Source of the DNA: Burkholderiales bacterium
Lineage (GTDB): Bacteria; Pseudomonadota; Gammaproteobacteria; Burkholderiales; SG8-41
NCBI GenBank assembly: GCA_019749945.1
Contig: JAIEPF010000004.1
Coordinates: forward strand, 1 to 64,000
Reading direction: 5' to 3'
Length of the DNA stretch: 64,000 bases
Numbering within the stretch: position 1 is the first letter of the stretch; every line of letters begins with the position of its first letter. This document shows, piece by piece, positions 46,625 through 55,392 of this stretch. Both the position numbers and the translations under genes were made by a program. A model generated the notes under the pieces. It saw only the letters and a list, made by a program, of their open reading frames with translations. It had not been told where the DNA came from and did not search any database.

Positions 46625-48025
46625 ATGGTGCAACTCGTCACCCCGATCACCAAGGATGCGCAGCTTGATGCGGTGCGCACACCGCCGCATTCCGTCGAAG
46701 CCGAGCAATCCGTGCTCGGCGGACTGCTGCTCGACAACGCCGCCTGGGACCGCATCGGCGACGTCGTCAACGAAGCCGATTTCTACCGTGCCGACCACCG
46801 CACGATTTTCCAGCACATCGCGCAACTGATCGAACACAACAAACCGGCGGATGCGCTGACCGTTGCCGAGAGCCTGGAGCGCAGCGGCAAGCTGGCGGAA
46901 GTCGGCGGCCAGGCCTACATCGGTTCACTCGCGCTGAATACGCCGAGTGCGGCCAACATCCGCCGTTACGGCGAGATCGTCCGCGAACGTTCGATCCTGC
47001 GCAATCTCGCCGCCGTCGGCACCGCCATCGCCGATTCCGCGTACACGCCGAGCGGCAAGGACGCGCTGGTGCTGATCGACGAGGCCGAGGCCAAGGTGTT
47101 CCAGATCGCCGAGTCCGGCGCCAAGACCAAGCAGGGTTTCGTCAAGATCGATCCGCTGCTCACCGAAACGGTGGAGCGCATCGACATGCTCTACAGCCGC
47201 GAGAACAAGGGGGACGTGATCGGGCTGTCGACAGGTTATGTCGACCTCGACCGTTACACCTCGGGCCTGCAGCCGGGCGAACTGATTGTCATCGCCGGGC
47301 GACCGTCGATGGGCAAGACCGCGCTGGCGATGAACATGGTGGAGAGCGCGGCACTGGACAGCAAAAAGGCCGTCGCCGTGTTCAGCATGGAGATGTCGGG
47401 GCCCCAGCTCGCGATGCGGATGATCGGTTCGGTGGGGCGGGTCGACCAGCACCAGCTGCGCACCGGCACCTTCAAGGAAGAGGACTGGCCGCGGCTGGTG
47501 GATGCGGTGGGCAGGCTCAATGATGCGCAGATTTTCATCGACGACACCGCGGGCCTGAATGCGCTGGAAGTGCGCTCGCGCGCGCGCCGGCTGCACCGGC
47601 AGTGCGGCGGGCTGTCGCTGATCGTGGTCGACTACCTGCAGCTGATGTCGGGCACATCCTCCGGCGGGCGCGAGGAAAACCGCGCCACCGAGATTGCCGA
47701 GATTTCACGCTCGCTGAAGGGCATCGCCAAGGAACTCAAGGTGCCGGTGATCGCGCTGTCGCAGCTGAACCGCAGCGTCGATTCGCGCCAGGACAAACGG
47801 CCGATGATGTCGGACCTGCGCGAGTCCGGCGCCATCGAGCAGGATGCCGACGTGATCCTGTTCATTTACCGCGACGAGGTCTACAACCAGGACACGCCGC
47901 GCAAGGGCATCGCCGAGATCATCATCGCCAAGCAGCGTAACGGCCCGGTGGGCAAGGTCGACCTGACCTTCCTCGGCCGCCATACCCGCTTCGAAAACTA
48001 CGCCGGCGGCGACAATTCCTTTTGA
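46625..48025 (+). CDS. dnaB: Replicative DNA helicase DnaB
   Basis: The 466-residue protein has the N-terminal domain (TPPHSVEAEQSVLGGLLLDN, FYRADHRTIFQHIAQLIEH) and a RecA-like motor with Walker A VIAGRPSMGKTALAMNMV, VAVFSMEMSGPQLAMRMIGS, Walker B LSLIVVDYLQLMSG, and SDLRESGAIEQDADVILFIY. It unwinds DNA at the fork as a hexamer. The gene follows the rplI terminator, with the AT-rich islet in its leader. A solo heptamer element lies just past its stop. Confidence 0.97.
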   Translation: MVQLVTPITKDAQLDAVRTPPHSVEAEQSVLGGLLLDNAAWDRIGDVVNEADFYRADHRTIFQHIAQLIEHNKPADALTVAESLERSGKLAEVGGQAYIGSLALNTPSAANIRRYGEIVRERSILRNLAAVGTAIADSAYTPSGKDALVLIDEAEAKVFQIAESGAKTKQGFVKIDPLLTETVERIDMLYSRENKGDVIGLSTGYVDLDRYTSGLQPGELIVIAGRPSMGKTALAMNMVESAALDSKKAVAVFSMEMSGPQLAMRMIGSVGRVDQHQLRTGTFKEEDWPRLVDAVGRLNDAQIFIDDTAGLNALEVRSRARRLHRQCGGLSLIVVDYLQLMSGTSSGGREENRATEIAEISRSLKGIAKELKVPVIALSQLNRSVDSRQDKRPMMSDLRESGAIEQDADVILFIYRDEVYNQDTPRKGIAEIIIAKQRNGPVGKVDLTFLGRHTRFENYAGGDNSF

Positions 48026-48036
48026 GCGCTCGTTCT

Positions 48037-48072
48037 GGGTTTTCGCTCAGCACTCATCACTCATCGCTCCGC
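48037..48072 (-). repeat. Second solo heptamer element (dnaB-phoH)
   Basis: GGGTTTTCGCTCAGCACTCA and the following ATCACTC 7-mers closely match 38291-38328 and the reverse complement of 34696-34733. Minus-strand codons read MSAERKP. The remainder of the four-helix gene is missing. It lies between convergent dnaB and phoH. Confidence 0.72.
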
Positions 48073-48078
48073 AATGCA

Positions 48079-49515
48079 TCAAAGCGCTTCCGCCGCGTGA
48101 TCCGCCAGCCTTGAGCGCTCACCGCGCATCAGCGTGACATGGCCGCCGTGCTGCCAGCCCTTCATCCGGTCCACCACATAAGTCAGCCCTGAACTGCCCT
48201 CGGTCAGGTAAGGGGTGTCGATCTGCGAGATGTTGCCGAGACAGACCACCTTGGTGCCGGGGCCGGCGCGGGTGATCAGGGTTTTCATCTGTTTCGGCGT
48301 CAGGTTCTGCGCCTCGTCGATGACCAGGAACTTGTTGAGAAAGGTGCGGCCGCGCATGAAATTGAGCGACTTGACCTTGATCCGCGAGCGGATCAGGTCG
48401 CGCGTCGCCGCACGCCCCCATTCGCCGGCCTCGTCGTCGGTCTTGTTGAGCACGTCGAGGTTGTCCTCCAGCGCCCCCATCCACGGATTCATTTTCTCCT
48501 CCTCGGTGCCGGGCAGGAAACCGATGTCTTCCCCCACCGGCACGGTGACGCGGGTGAATATGATTTCCGAGAACAGTTTTTCCTCCAGCGTCTGCGCGAG
48601 GCCCGCGGCGAGCGTCATCAGCGTCTTGCCGCTGCCGGCCTGGCCGAGCAGGGTGATGAAGTCGATGTCGGGATTGAGCAGCGCGTTCATCGCGAAATTC
48701 TGCTCGCGGTTGCGGGCGGTGATGCCCCACACGCTGTTGCGCTGGTGGCTGTGGTCCTTCAGCGTCTGCAGGATCGCGGTTTTGCCGCTGACCTCGCGCA
48801 CCTGCGCCTGGAACGGCTGGTCGCCTTCGAGGTGGACGAACTGGTTGACCAGCAGGCTGCGGCACAGCGGGCCGTGCACCCGGTAATAGGTGTGTCCGGC
48901 CTGCTGCCAGGACTCCATGTCCTTGCCGTGGGTGTCCCAGAAATCCGCCGGCAGCGCGCAGATGCCGGTGTAGAGCAGGTCGGTGTCCTCGAGCACCTTG
49001 TCGTTGAAATAATCCTCGGCGGCGAGGCCCAGCGCGCGCGCCTTGATGCGCATGTTGATGTCTTTCGACACCAGGATGACCTGCCGCTTGGCGTGGATTT
49101 CCTGCAGGTGTTTGACCACGCCGATGATCTGGTTGTCGGCCTTGCCGCTGGGCAGGCTCGCCGGCAACTGGCTGTTGATCGCCTCGGTCTGCAGGAACAC
49201 GCGGCCGCTCGCGGCCTTGTCGCCATGGAGTTCCAGCGGAATGCCGCCGGTGATATCCCCCTGCACAGCGCCGACCATTTCGTCGAGGTAACGGCTGGCC
49301 TGGCGCGCATTGCGCGACACCTCCGACATGCCTTTCTTGTTGCCGTCCAATTCCTCGAGGGTCGCCATCGGGATGAAGATGTCGTGTTCCTCGAAACGGA
49401 ACAGGCTGGTCGGATCGTGCATCATCACGTTGGTGTCGAGCACGAACAGCTTGGTGGCGGCGCTGGCGATACGGGTGACGACGGCAGACGAGGGTGCAGC
49501 CTTGCGCTGAATCAT
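48079..49515 (-). CDS. PhoH-family protein with N-terminal PIN domain
   Basis: The 478-residue protein joins a PIN nuclease domain (TKLFVLDTNVMMHDPTSLF, DIFIPMATLEELDGNKKGMS, VILVSKDINMRIKARALGL with the acidic residues kept) to a PhoH ATPase domain (Walker A LLGQAGSGKTLMTLAAGLAQ, FTRVTVPVGEDIGFLPGTEE, MRGRTFLNKFLVIDEAQNLT, GNISQIDTPYLTEGSSGLTY). PhoH2-type PIN-PhoH proteins act as RNA helicase/nucleases in vitro. Start ATG 49515 follows GGAGG. The gene converges with dnaB. Confidence 0.9.
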   Translation of the reverse strand: MIQRKAAPSSAVVTRIASAATKLFVLDTNVMMHDPTSLFRFEEHDIFIPMATLEELDGNKKGMSEVSRNARQASRYLDEMVGAVQGDITGGIPLELHGDKAASGRVFLQTEAINSQLPASLPSGKADNQIIGVVKHLQEIHAKRQVILVSKDINMRIKARALGLAAEDYFNDKVLEDTDLLYTGICALPADFWDTHGKDMESWQQAGHTYYRVHGPLCRSLLVNQFVHLEGDQPFQAQVREVSGKTAILQTLKDHSHQRNSVWGITARNREQNFAMNALLNPDIDFITLLGQAGSGKTLMTLAAGLAQTLEEKLFSEIIFTRVTVPVGEDIGFLPGTEEEKMNPWMGALEDNLDVLNKTDDEAGEWGRAATRDLIRSRIKVKSLNFMRGRTFLNKFLVIDEAQNLTPKQMKTLITRAGPGTKVVCLGNISQIDTPYLTEGSSGLTYVVDRMKGWQHGGHVTLMRGERSRLADHAAEAL

Positions 49516-49594
49516 GGGCCTCCAGGGGGTCGGGATGAAGGAAAACAGCGGATGGAACGCAATGCGCGCACGGCGGATGCGGACGCCCTGAGGA

Positions 49595-50065
49595 TCAGGC
49601 CAGGGTTTTTACGAATTCCAGCACCTCCTGCGCATGTCCGGGCACTTTGACGCCGCGCCACTCGCGGCGAAGCTTGCCGTTGCCGTCGATGACAAAGGTG
49701 CTGCGCTGGATGCCGCGCACCTGCTTGCCGTACATGTTTTTCATCCTGATCACGTCGAACAGCTTGCATGCGACCTCATCGACATCGCTCAGCAGTTCAA
49801 AGGGGAAGGACATCTTGGCCTTGAAGTTTTCGTGCGACTTCAGGGTGTCGCGTGAAATGCCGTAGACCGCGCAACCGGCCTTGATGAACTGCGGATAGAG
49901 GTCGCGGAACTGCTGGCCCTCGGTGGTGCAGCCGGGGGTGTTGTCCTTGGGATAGAAGTAGAGAACCACCGTCTGGCCGCGCAAGTCGCGCAGCTTGAAG
50001 GTCTTGCCTCCCGTGGCGGGGAGTTCGAAATCCGGTGCGGGCGCAGTTGCAGAATGATCCGGCAC
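49595..50065 (-). CDS. bcp: Thioredoxin-dependent peroxiredoxin (Bcp/PrxQ type)
   Basis: From GTG 50065 the product is 156 residues, the usual Bcp length: PAPDFELPATGGKTFKLRDL, VVLYFYPKDNTPGCTTEGQQ with the peroxidatic Cys, AGCAVYGISRDTLKSHENF, FELLSDVDEVACKLFDVI, and RGIQRSTFVIDGNGKLRREW. It reduces hydroperoxides using thioredoxin. A longer frame from ATG 50158 adds 31 residues without family support, but the GTG has no strong ribosome site, so the start is uncertain. It is divergent from ugd. Confidence 0.9.
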   Translation of the reverse strand: MPDHSATAPAPDFELPATGGKTFKLRDLRGQTVVLYFYPKDNTPGCTTEGQQFRDLYPQFIKAGCAVYGISRDTLKSHENFKAKMSFPFELLSDVDEVACKLFDVIRMKNMYGKQVRGIQRSTFVIDGNGKLRREWRGVKVPGHAQEVLEFVKTLA

Positions 50066-50252
50066 GCTGATGAGTCTGTAGGCTACGGTAGTGAACTTGC
50101 GGATATCTTGGCCCAAAACTTCGCGTCGTGCAACAGCTTGTTGCCGCGAATATGTCATGAGCCTGTCTTATTGCGGCAACGCCGCTTGCCGATCATCGGT
50201 GCGACCGGGGTCTGCGGCCCCGGAATTTTTTACCTGCACCGGAGCGGAGATC

Positions 50253-51674
50253 ATGAACATCGTGGTGATGGGATGCGGTTATGTCGGCCTGGTCACGGGG
50301 GCGTGTCTGGCCGAGATGGGTAATCTGGTGACCTGTGTGGACAGCGATCCGCGCAGGATTGCGCAATTGCGGCTGGGCATGCTGCCGTTTTTCGAGCCCG
50401 GGCTTGAATCGCTGGTGCAGCGCAATTCACAGCAGCGGCGCCTGTCTTTCGCCAGTGATGCACGCGAAGCGCTCGCTGCCGCCGGCGTGGTATTCATCGC
50501 CGTCGGCACGCCGCCGCTGGTGCATGGCGGCGCCGATACGCGCCATGTGATGGCCGCAGCGGCGGACATCGCGCAATACATGCAGGCCGGCTGCGTCGTC
50601 GTCAACAAATCCACGGCGCCGGTGGGCACCGTGCAGCGCATCCGCGACATCCTCGACCGCACCGCGGCACAGCGCGGCCTGGCCTACTCCCACGAGGTGG
50701 TGTCCAACCCCGAGTTCCTGCGCGAGGGGACGGCGGTGCATGATTTCATGAGTCCGGACCGCGTGGTCATCGGCACCGATAACGGGCGCGCCGAACATGT
50801 CATGCGCGGACTGTATGCGCCGTTCGTGCGCAACCCTGAGCGTCTGATCGTGATGGGCGTGCGTGATGCCGAGCTGACCAAGTACGCGGCCAATGCGATG
50901 CTGGCAACGCGGATCTCGTTCATGAACGAGATGGCGCGGCTGTGTGATGCGCTGGGCGCCGACATCGAAAACCTGCGCCGCGGCATCGGTTCGGACACGC
51001 GCATCGGTTATTCCTATCTTTACGCCGGCTGCGGCTACGGCGGCTCGTGTTTTCCCAAGGACGTGCGCGCGCTGATCGACATGGCGCGGCAGGCCAAAGT
51101 CGAACCCAATATCCTGGCCGCGGTGACGCGGACCAATGAAGCGCAGAAACAATGGGCCTCCGAAGTCATCGCCGAGCGTTATGGTCATCGCCTGCAGGGC
51201 CGGCGCTTCGGCCTCTGGGGCCTGGCTTTCAAGCCCAACACCGATGACCTGCGCGAGGCGCCGGCCATTGCCATCATCGGCGATCTCCTGGCCGCCGGTG
51301 CGCGGGTACTGGCGCATGATCCGGTGGCCATGCCGCGGGCGCGGGAGGAACTGCCGGCGGCGTGGCTGGTCTCGGGGGCGCTGCAGTTCGCGGATGATCC
51401 CTACGCCGCGCTCGACAACGTGGACGCGCTGGTGCTGGCGACGGAATGGAAACCCTTCCGCTCGCCGGATTTTGACGCAATGAAAGCCCGCATGCGCGGG
51501 CGGCTGGTCGTCGACGGCCGCAACCAGTACGATCCGCAGCGGATGCGGGCGCTGGGCTTTGAATATTGCGGTGTCGGTCGCGGCGGGGCTTGTGCGCAGG
51601 CGCCGGAAACCACCGCATGGCCGGCGCGGCGGGGGGGCGGAAATCAGCTCCGCAGCGGTTTAACAGTCCGTTGA
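50253..51674 (+). CDS. ugd: UDP-glucose 6-dehydrogenase
   Basis: From ATG 50253 (GGAG upstream) the product is 473 residues: MNIVVMGCGYVGLVTGACLA, EMGNLVTCVDSDPRRIAQLR, STAPVGTVQRIRDIL, VSNPEFLREGTAVHDFMSPD, the catalytic GCGYGGSCFPKDVRALID and LGLAFKPNTDDLREAPAIAI-type segment near 51220. It oxidises UDP-glucose to UDP-glucuronate for surface polysaccharides. The last 30 or so residues after FEYCGVGRG are a Gly/Arg-rich tail without family character; the stop codon is supplied by the inverted-repeat element at 51664, which suggests the natural end was lost. Confidence 0.93.
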   Translation: MNIVVMGCGYVGLVTGACLAEMGNLVTCVDSDPRRIAQLRLGMLPFFEPGLESLVQRNSQQRRLSFASDAREALAAAGVVFIAVGTPPLVHGGADTRHVMAAAADIAQYMQAGCVVVNKSTAPVGTVQRIRDILDRTAAQRGLAYSHEVVSNPEFLREGTAVHDFMSPDRVVIGTDNGRAEHVMRGLYAPFVRNPERLIVMGVRDAELTKYAANAMLATRISFMNEMARLCDALGADIENLRRGIGSDTRIGYSYLYAGCGYGGSCFPKDVRALIDMARQAKVEPNILAAVTRTNEAQKQWASEVIAERYGHRLQGRRFGLWGLAFKPNTDDLREAPAIAIIGDLLAAGARVLAHDPVAMPRAREELPAAWLVSGALQFADDPYAALDNVDALVLATEWKPFRSPDFDAMKARMRGRLVVDGRNQYDPQRMRALGFEYCGVGRGGACAQAPETTAWPARRGGGNQLRSGLTVR

Positions 51675-51804
51675 AAAAGTGAGGCGCGAGCGCGTTGGGA
51701 GCGTAGCGACCAAGCGCACACGCGTGCAAATCTTTGATTTAACGAGAGTCAAAAAATCTTGTACATCAGCGAATAGCTTCAATTTCGGGAATTTCAACAA
51801 ACTG
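51664..51804. repeat. 141-bp element bounded by inverted repeats (MITE-like)
   Basis: CAGTCCGTTGAAA (51664-51676) and TTTCAACAAACTG (51792-51804) are inverted with 11 of 13 matches. Inside, GCGCGTTGG and CCAAGCGC can pair. There is no coding potential. It lies exactly between the ends of ugd and mnmH, providing the ugd stop codon and touching that of mnmH. Confidence 0.6.
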
Positions 51805-52902
51805 TCAAGCGACGGTTGCCGGAGTTTCGGCCAGCACGTCGCGCGCGAGTTGCGTCATGGCCGCCGTGGTATGGGCGGTGAGCTGAAAACGCCTGGCCTG
51901 CGGCAGTCGCGGGTAATGGCTGTGGATGGCGCGCGTGTAGGCCGGATCGTAGTGCCGGACCAGCAGTTCCACGGTCAGTTGATCCCAGGACTCGCTGCGG
52001 GCGAGGGTCTGCCAGTCATCGATGACCGTGCCGCCGTGGAGCTGGCGCAGGCAATCGAGCTGGCTGTTGAGCAGGGCGGTATCGCCGAGAAAGTGGGCGT
52101 ATTCGTCCTTGAGCAGCGCGACACGCACCGCCATCCCGGCTTCGATGACCACGCAGGCGCTTTGCCACATCGCCTCGATCAGCTTTTCCGGCACGCGCAG
52201 ATTGCCGATTTTTTTGCTTTCCGATTCGACGAACACCGGCCGCTCCGGATCAAAGCGGCGCAGTGCATGCCAGACCAGGCTTTCAAACATTTTTTGCGCC
52301 GGTTGCGGCGCGTCGGGCAGGTTGCCGAGCACCGAGCCGCGGTGCTGCGCGAGCGCTTCGAGGTCGAGCACCTGCGCGCCCTGGTCGCGCAGCGCGCGCA
52401 GCAGCAGGCTCTTGCCGGTGCCGGTCATGCCGCAGACCACGCGCCACTGCAGACGTGACGGCAGGGTCTGCAGATCAGCGATGACCGCACGCCGGTAATT
52501 TTTGTAACCGCCTTCGAGCTGGCCGGCGCGCCAGCCGATCTGGCCCAGCACATGGGCGAGGGCGCCGCTGCGGCCGCCGCCGCGCCAGCAATAGACCAGG
52601 GGACGCCATTCGCGAGGACGTTGAAGCAGATGCTCGCGCAGATGCCGCGCGATATTGGCGCTGACCAGCGCGGCGCCGATTTTTTTGGCGTCGAAGGAAG
52701 AAACCTGCTTGTAGATGGTGCCGACCTCGGCGCGTTCGGCGTTGTTCAGCACCGGATAATTGACCGCGCCGGGAATGTGGTCCTCGGCGAATTCGTCCTC
52801 GGAGCGCACGTCGATGATCTCGTCAAACTGGTCGAGTTGTGCTACGGTGACCGTGCTTGTAGCAGGTCGTTTTTTGACGTGATAATCCGACGCTTCAGTC
52901 AT
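51805..52902 (-). CDS. mnmH: tRNA 2-selenouridine synthase
   Basis: The 365-residue protein has an N-terminal rhodanese domain (FDEIIDVRSEDEFAEDHIPG, active-site loop RPLVYCWRGGGRSGALAHV) and a P-loop domain (WRVVCGMTGTGKSLLLRALR, VLDLEALAQHRGSVLGNL, RPVFVESESKKIGNLRVPEK). It replaces sulfur by selenium at the wobble uridine of several tRNAs, via a geranylated intermediate, using selenophosphate from SelD. The selD gene is divergent, 88 bp away, so the two form a selenium locus. Length and motifs are complete. Confidence 0.94.
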   Translation of the reverse strand: MTEASDYHVKKRPATSTVTVAQLDQFDEIIDVRSEDEFAEDHIPGAVNYPVLNNAERAEVGTIYKQVSSFDAKKIGAALVSANIARHLREHLLQRPREWRPLVYCWRGGGRSGALAHVLGQIGWRAGQLEGGYKNYRRAVIADLQTLPSRLQWRVVCGMTGTGKSLLLRALRDQGAQVLDLEALAQHRGSVLGNLPDAPQPAQKMFESLVWHALRRFDPERPVFVESESKKIGNLRVPEKLIEAMWQSACVVIEAGMAVRVALLKDEYAHFLGDTALLNSQLDCLRQLHGGTVIDDWQTLARSESWDQLTVELLVRHYDPAYTRAIHSHYPRLPQARRFQLTAHTTAAMTQLARDVLAETPATVA

Positions 52903-52945
52903 GATGAGGCATTATCGCATCCGGCCAGCCCAACCCCAACCCGGC

Positions 52946-52983
52946 ATCACCCAATCACCCAATCACCTAATCACTTAATCACC
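52946..52983. repeat. Degenerate 8-mer array before selD
   Basis: ATCACCCA, ATCACCCA, ATCACCTA, ATCACTTA and a partial ATCACC follow one another and end 7 bp before the selD ATG. The unit resembles the ATCACCC heptamer of the ggt-accA hairpin with one extra base. Confidence 0.8.
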
Positions 52984-52990
52984 ATTCACC

Positions 52991-54046
52991 ATGAACAAAC
53001 CCACAGACCCCGCCGCCCTGCGCCTGACCCAGTTCTCCCACGGCGGCGGCTGAGGCTGCAAACTGACGCCAGCGTTGCTGAGCGAGGTTTTGGCCAATTC
53101 ACCGGCGCAGGTGTTCAAGGATCTGCTGGTCGGCACGGAGTCGAGTGACGACGCGGCGGTGTACCGCATCAACGACACGCAGGCGATCATTGCAACGACG
53201 GACTTTTTCATGCCCATCGTCGATGACCCCTATGATTTCGGCCGCATCGCGGCGACCAATGCGATTTCCGATGTCTATGCGATGGGCGGCAAACCCTTCA
53301 TGGCGCTGGCATTGCTCGGTGTCCCCGTCGGCAAGATGCCGATGGCTGCGGCGCAGCGCATCGTGGCCGGCGGGCAGTCGGTGTGCCAGTCCATCGGCAT
53401 CCCGGTGGCCGGCGGCCACTCCATCGATTCACCGGAACCGATTTACGGCCTGGTCGCGCTGGGTCTGATCCATCCCGACAAGGTCAAGCGCAACGATCGC
53501 GCGCAGGCCGGCGACGTGCTGATTCTCGGCAAGGGCCTGGGTGTCGGCATCATGAGCGCGGCGATGAAAAAGGGCGAACTGCGGGACAAGGCCTATGCCC
53601 AGATGCTGGAGAGCGCGACCAAACTCAACACGCCCGGCCTTGCGCTGGCGGACATGCCGGAAGTGCATGCACTGACCGACGTCACGGGTTTCGGCCTGTT
53701 GGGCCATTTGCTGGAAATCTGCCGCGGCGCCGGCCTGGCGGCTGAAGTGCAATGGTCAGAGGTGCCGATACTCTCCGCCGCGCGCCATCTGCTCGAAGCG
53801 GGTTTTGTCACCGGCGCATCGGAGCGCAACTGGAACAGTTACAGCCATCAGGTGAGCATGCCCGCGGGCGACACGACCCTGCAGCGCCGGATGCTGACCG
53901 ATCCGCAGACCAGCGGCGGCTTGCTGGTGGCCTGTTCGGCGCAGGCGGCGCCCGCCGTCCTGGACATTTTCAAGGCCGAGGGTTTTGCCGATGCCGCCGT
54001 CATCGGCCGGCTGTCGGCGGGGGCTCCGGCAGTGAAGGTCATCTAG
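52991..54046 (+). CDS. selD: Selenide, water dikinase; selenocysteine-containing (in-frame TGA)
   Basis: From ATG 52991 the frame reads MNKPTDPAALRLTQFSHGGG, then TGA at 53051-53053, then GCKLTPALLSEVLANSPAQV and on to a normal stop, 351 residues in all. In other SelD proteins the position holding TGA is Cys or Sec in the loop HGxG-C/U-GCK, so TGA is read here as selenocysteine (U21). Other motifs: SDDAAVYRINDTQAIIATTD, FFMPIVDDPYDFGRIAATNA, AGGHSIDSPEPIYGLVALG, DVTGFGLLGHLLEICRG. It makes selenophosphate from selenide and ATP. Standard gene calling would start it falsely at 53075. The SECIS hairpin could not be assigned with certainty. It is divergent from mnmH. Confidence 0.93.
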
Positions 54047-54080
54047 TTTATATAAGTATTTGTTTTTATTGAATTTTTAG
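54044..54080. repeat. AT-rich islet 7 between convergent selD and tesA
   Basis: TCTAGTTTATATAAGTATTT followed by GTTTTTATTGAATTTTTAG covers the selD stop and the tesA stop. TTTGTTTTTATTGAA matches the islet core; ATAAGTATT is shared with the TpsB islet. Confidence 0.5.
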
Positions 54081-54687
54081 AAGCGCCGCCAGAGGTTTCC
54101 AAACCGTTTCCAGGATCATCGGCTGGGCTGCCGCGGTGGGATGCAGATTGTCCGGCAAAAAGTATTCGCGCCTGTCGGCGAAGCCCTCGAGCAGGAAGGG
54201 CACCAGCGGCACGCGCCGGGCCCTGGCCACTTCACGGAAGGTCTGCTGGAACTTTTCGGTGTAGGCGAGGCCGTAGTTGGGCGGGATGCGCATGCCGGCA
54301 AGCACGACGCGCGCCTGTGAGCGTTGCGCGGCGTCGATCATGCGTTCGAGATTGCGCCGCATCGCGTTGAGGTCCGAGCCGCGCAGGCCGTCGTTGGCAC
54401 CGAGTGCGAGGATCACGACGGCGGGGCGGTGGGTCTTTAATGCGTTGTCGATGCGGTTGGCGCCGCCCTGCGTGGTTTCACCGCTGATGCTGGCATTGAC
54501 GACCGTATAATCCGTTTTTTTCTGTTGCAGGCGCTGTGCCAGCAGTTGCGGCCAGTCCTCGCCGCGCGCGAGCCCGTAACCGGCGGACAGGCTGTCGCCA
54601 AAAACAAGTATGGTTCTTGCCGCAGCGGCCGGTGCGGCAAACAGGGCAACAATCAGCACGACGATCAGGGAATGCAGACGAATCAGC

Positions 54688-54689
<2 letters not shown>
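54066..54689 (-). CDS. tesA: Periplasmic SGNH esterase/lysophospholipase (TesA)
   Basis: The 207-residue precursor has a signal peptide (LIVVLIVALFAAPAAAA) and SGNH blocks: ILVFGDSLSAGYGLARGEDW (Ser), NASISGETTQGGANRI (Gly), VILALGANDGLRGSDLN (Asn) and LPDNLHPTAAAQP (Asp/His). It matches TesA, a multifunctional thioesterase, arylesterase and lysophospholipase. It is divergent from ybbA, as in E. coli; here the two start codons share bases (CATG), leaving no intergenic space. Confidence 0.92.

Positions 54690-55391
<702 letters not shown>

Positions 55392-55392
<1 letters not shown>

Noticed and set aside
53075..54046. selD starting at an internal codon after the TGA
   Set aside because: The upstream 28 codons are clearly SelD, including the active-site loop; reading TGA as selenocysteine restores the full-length protein.
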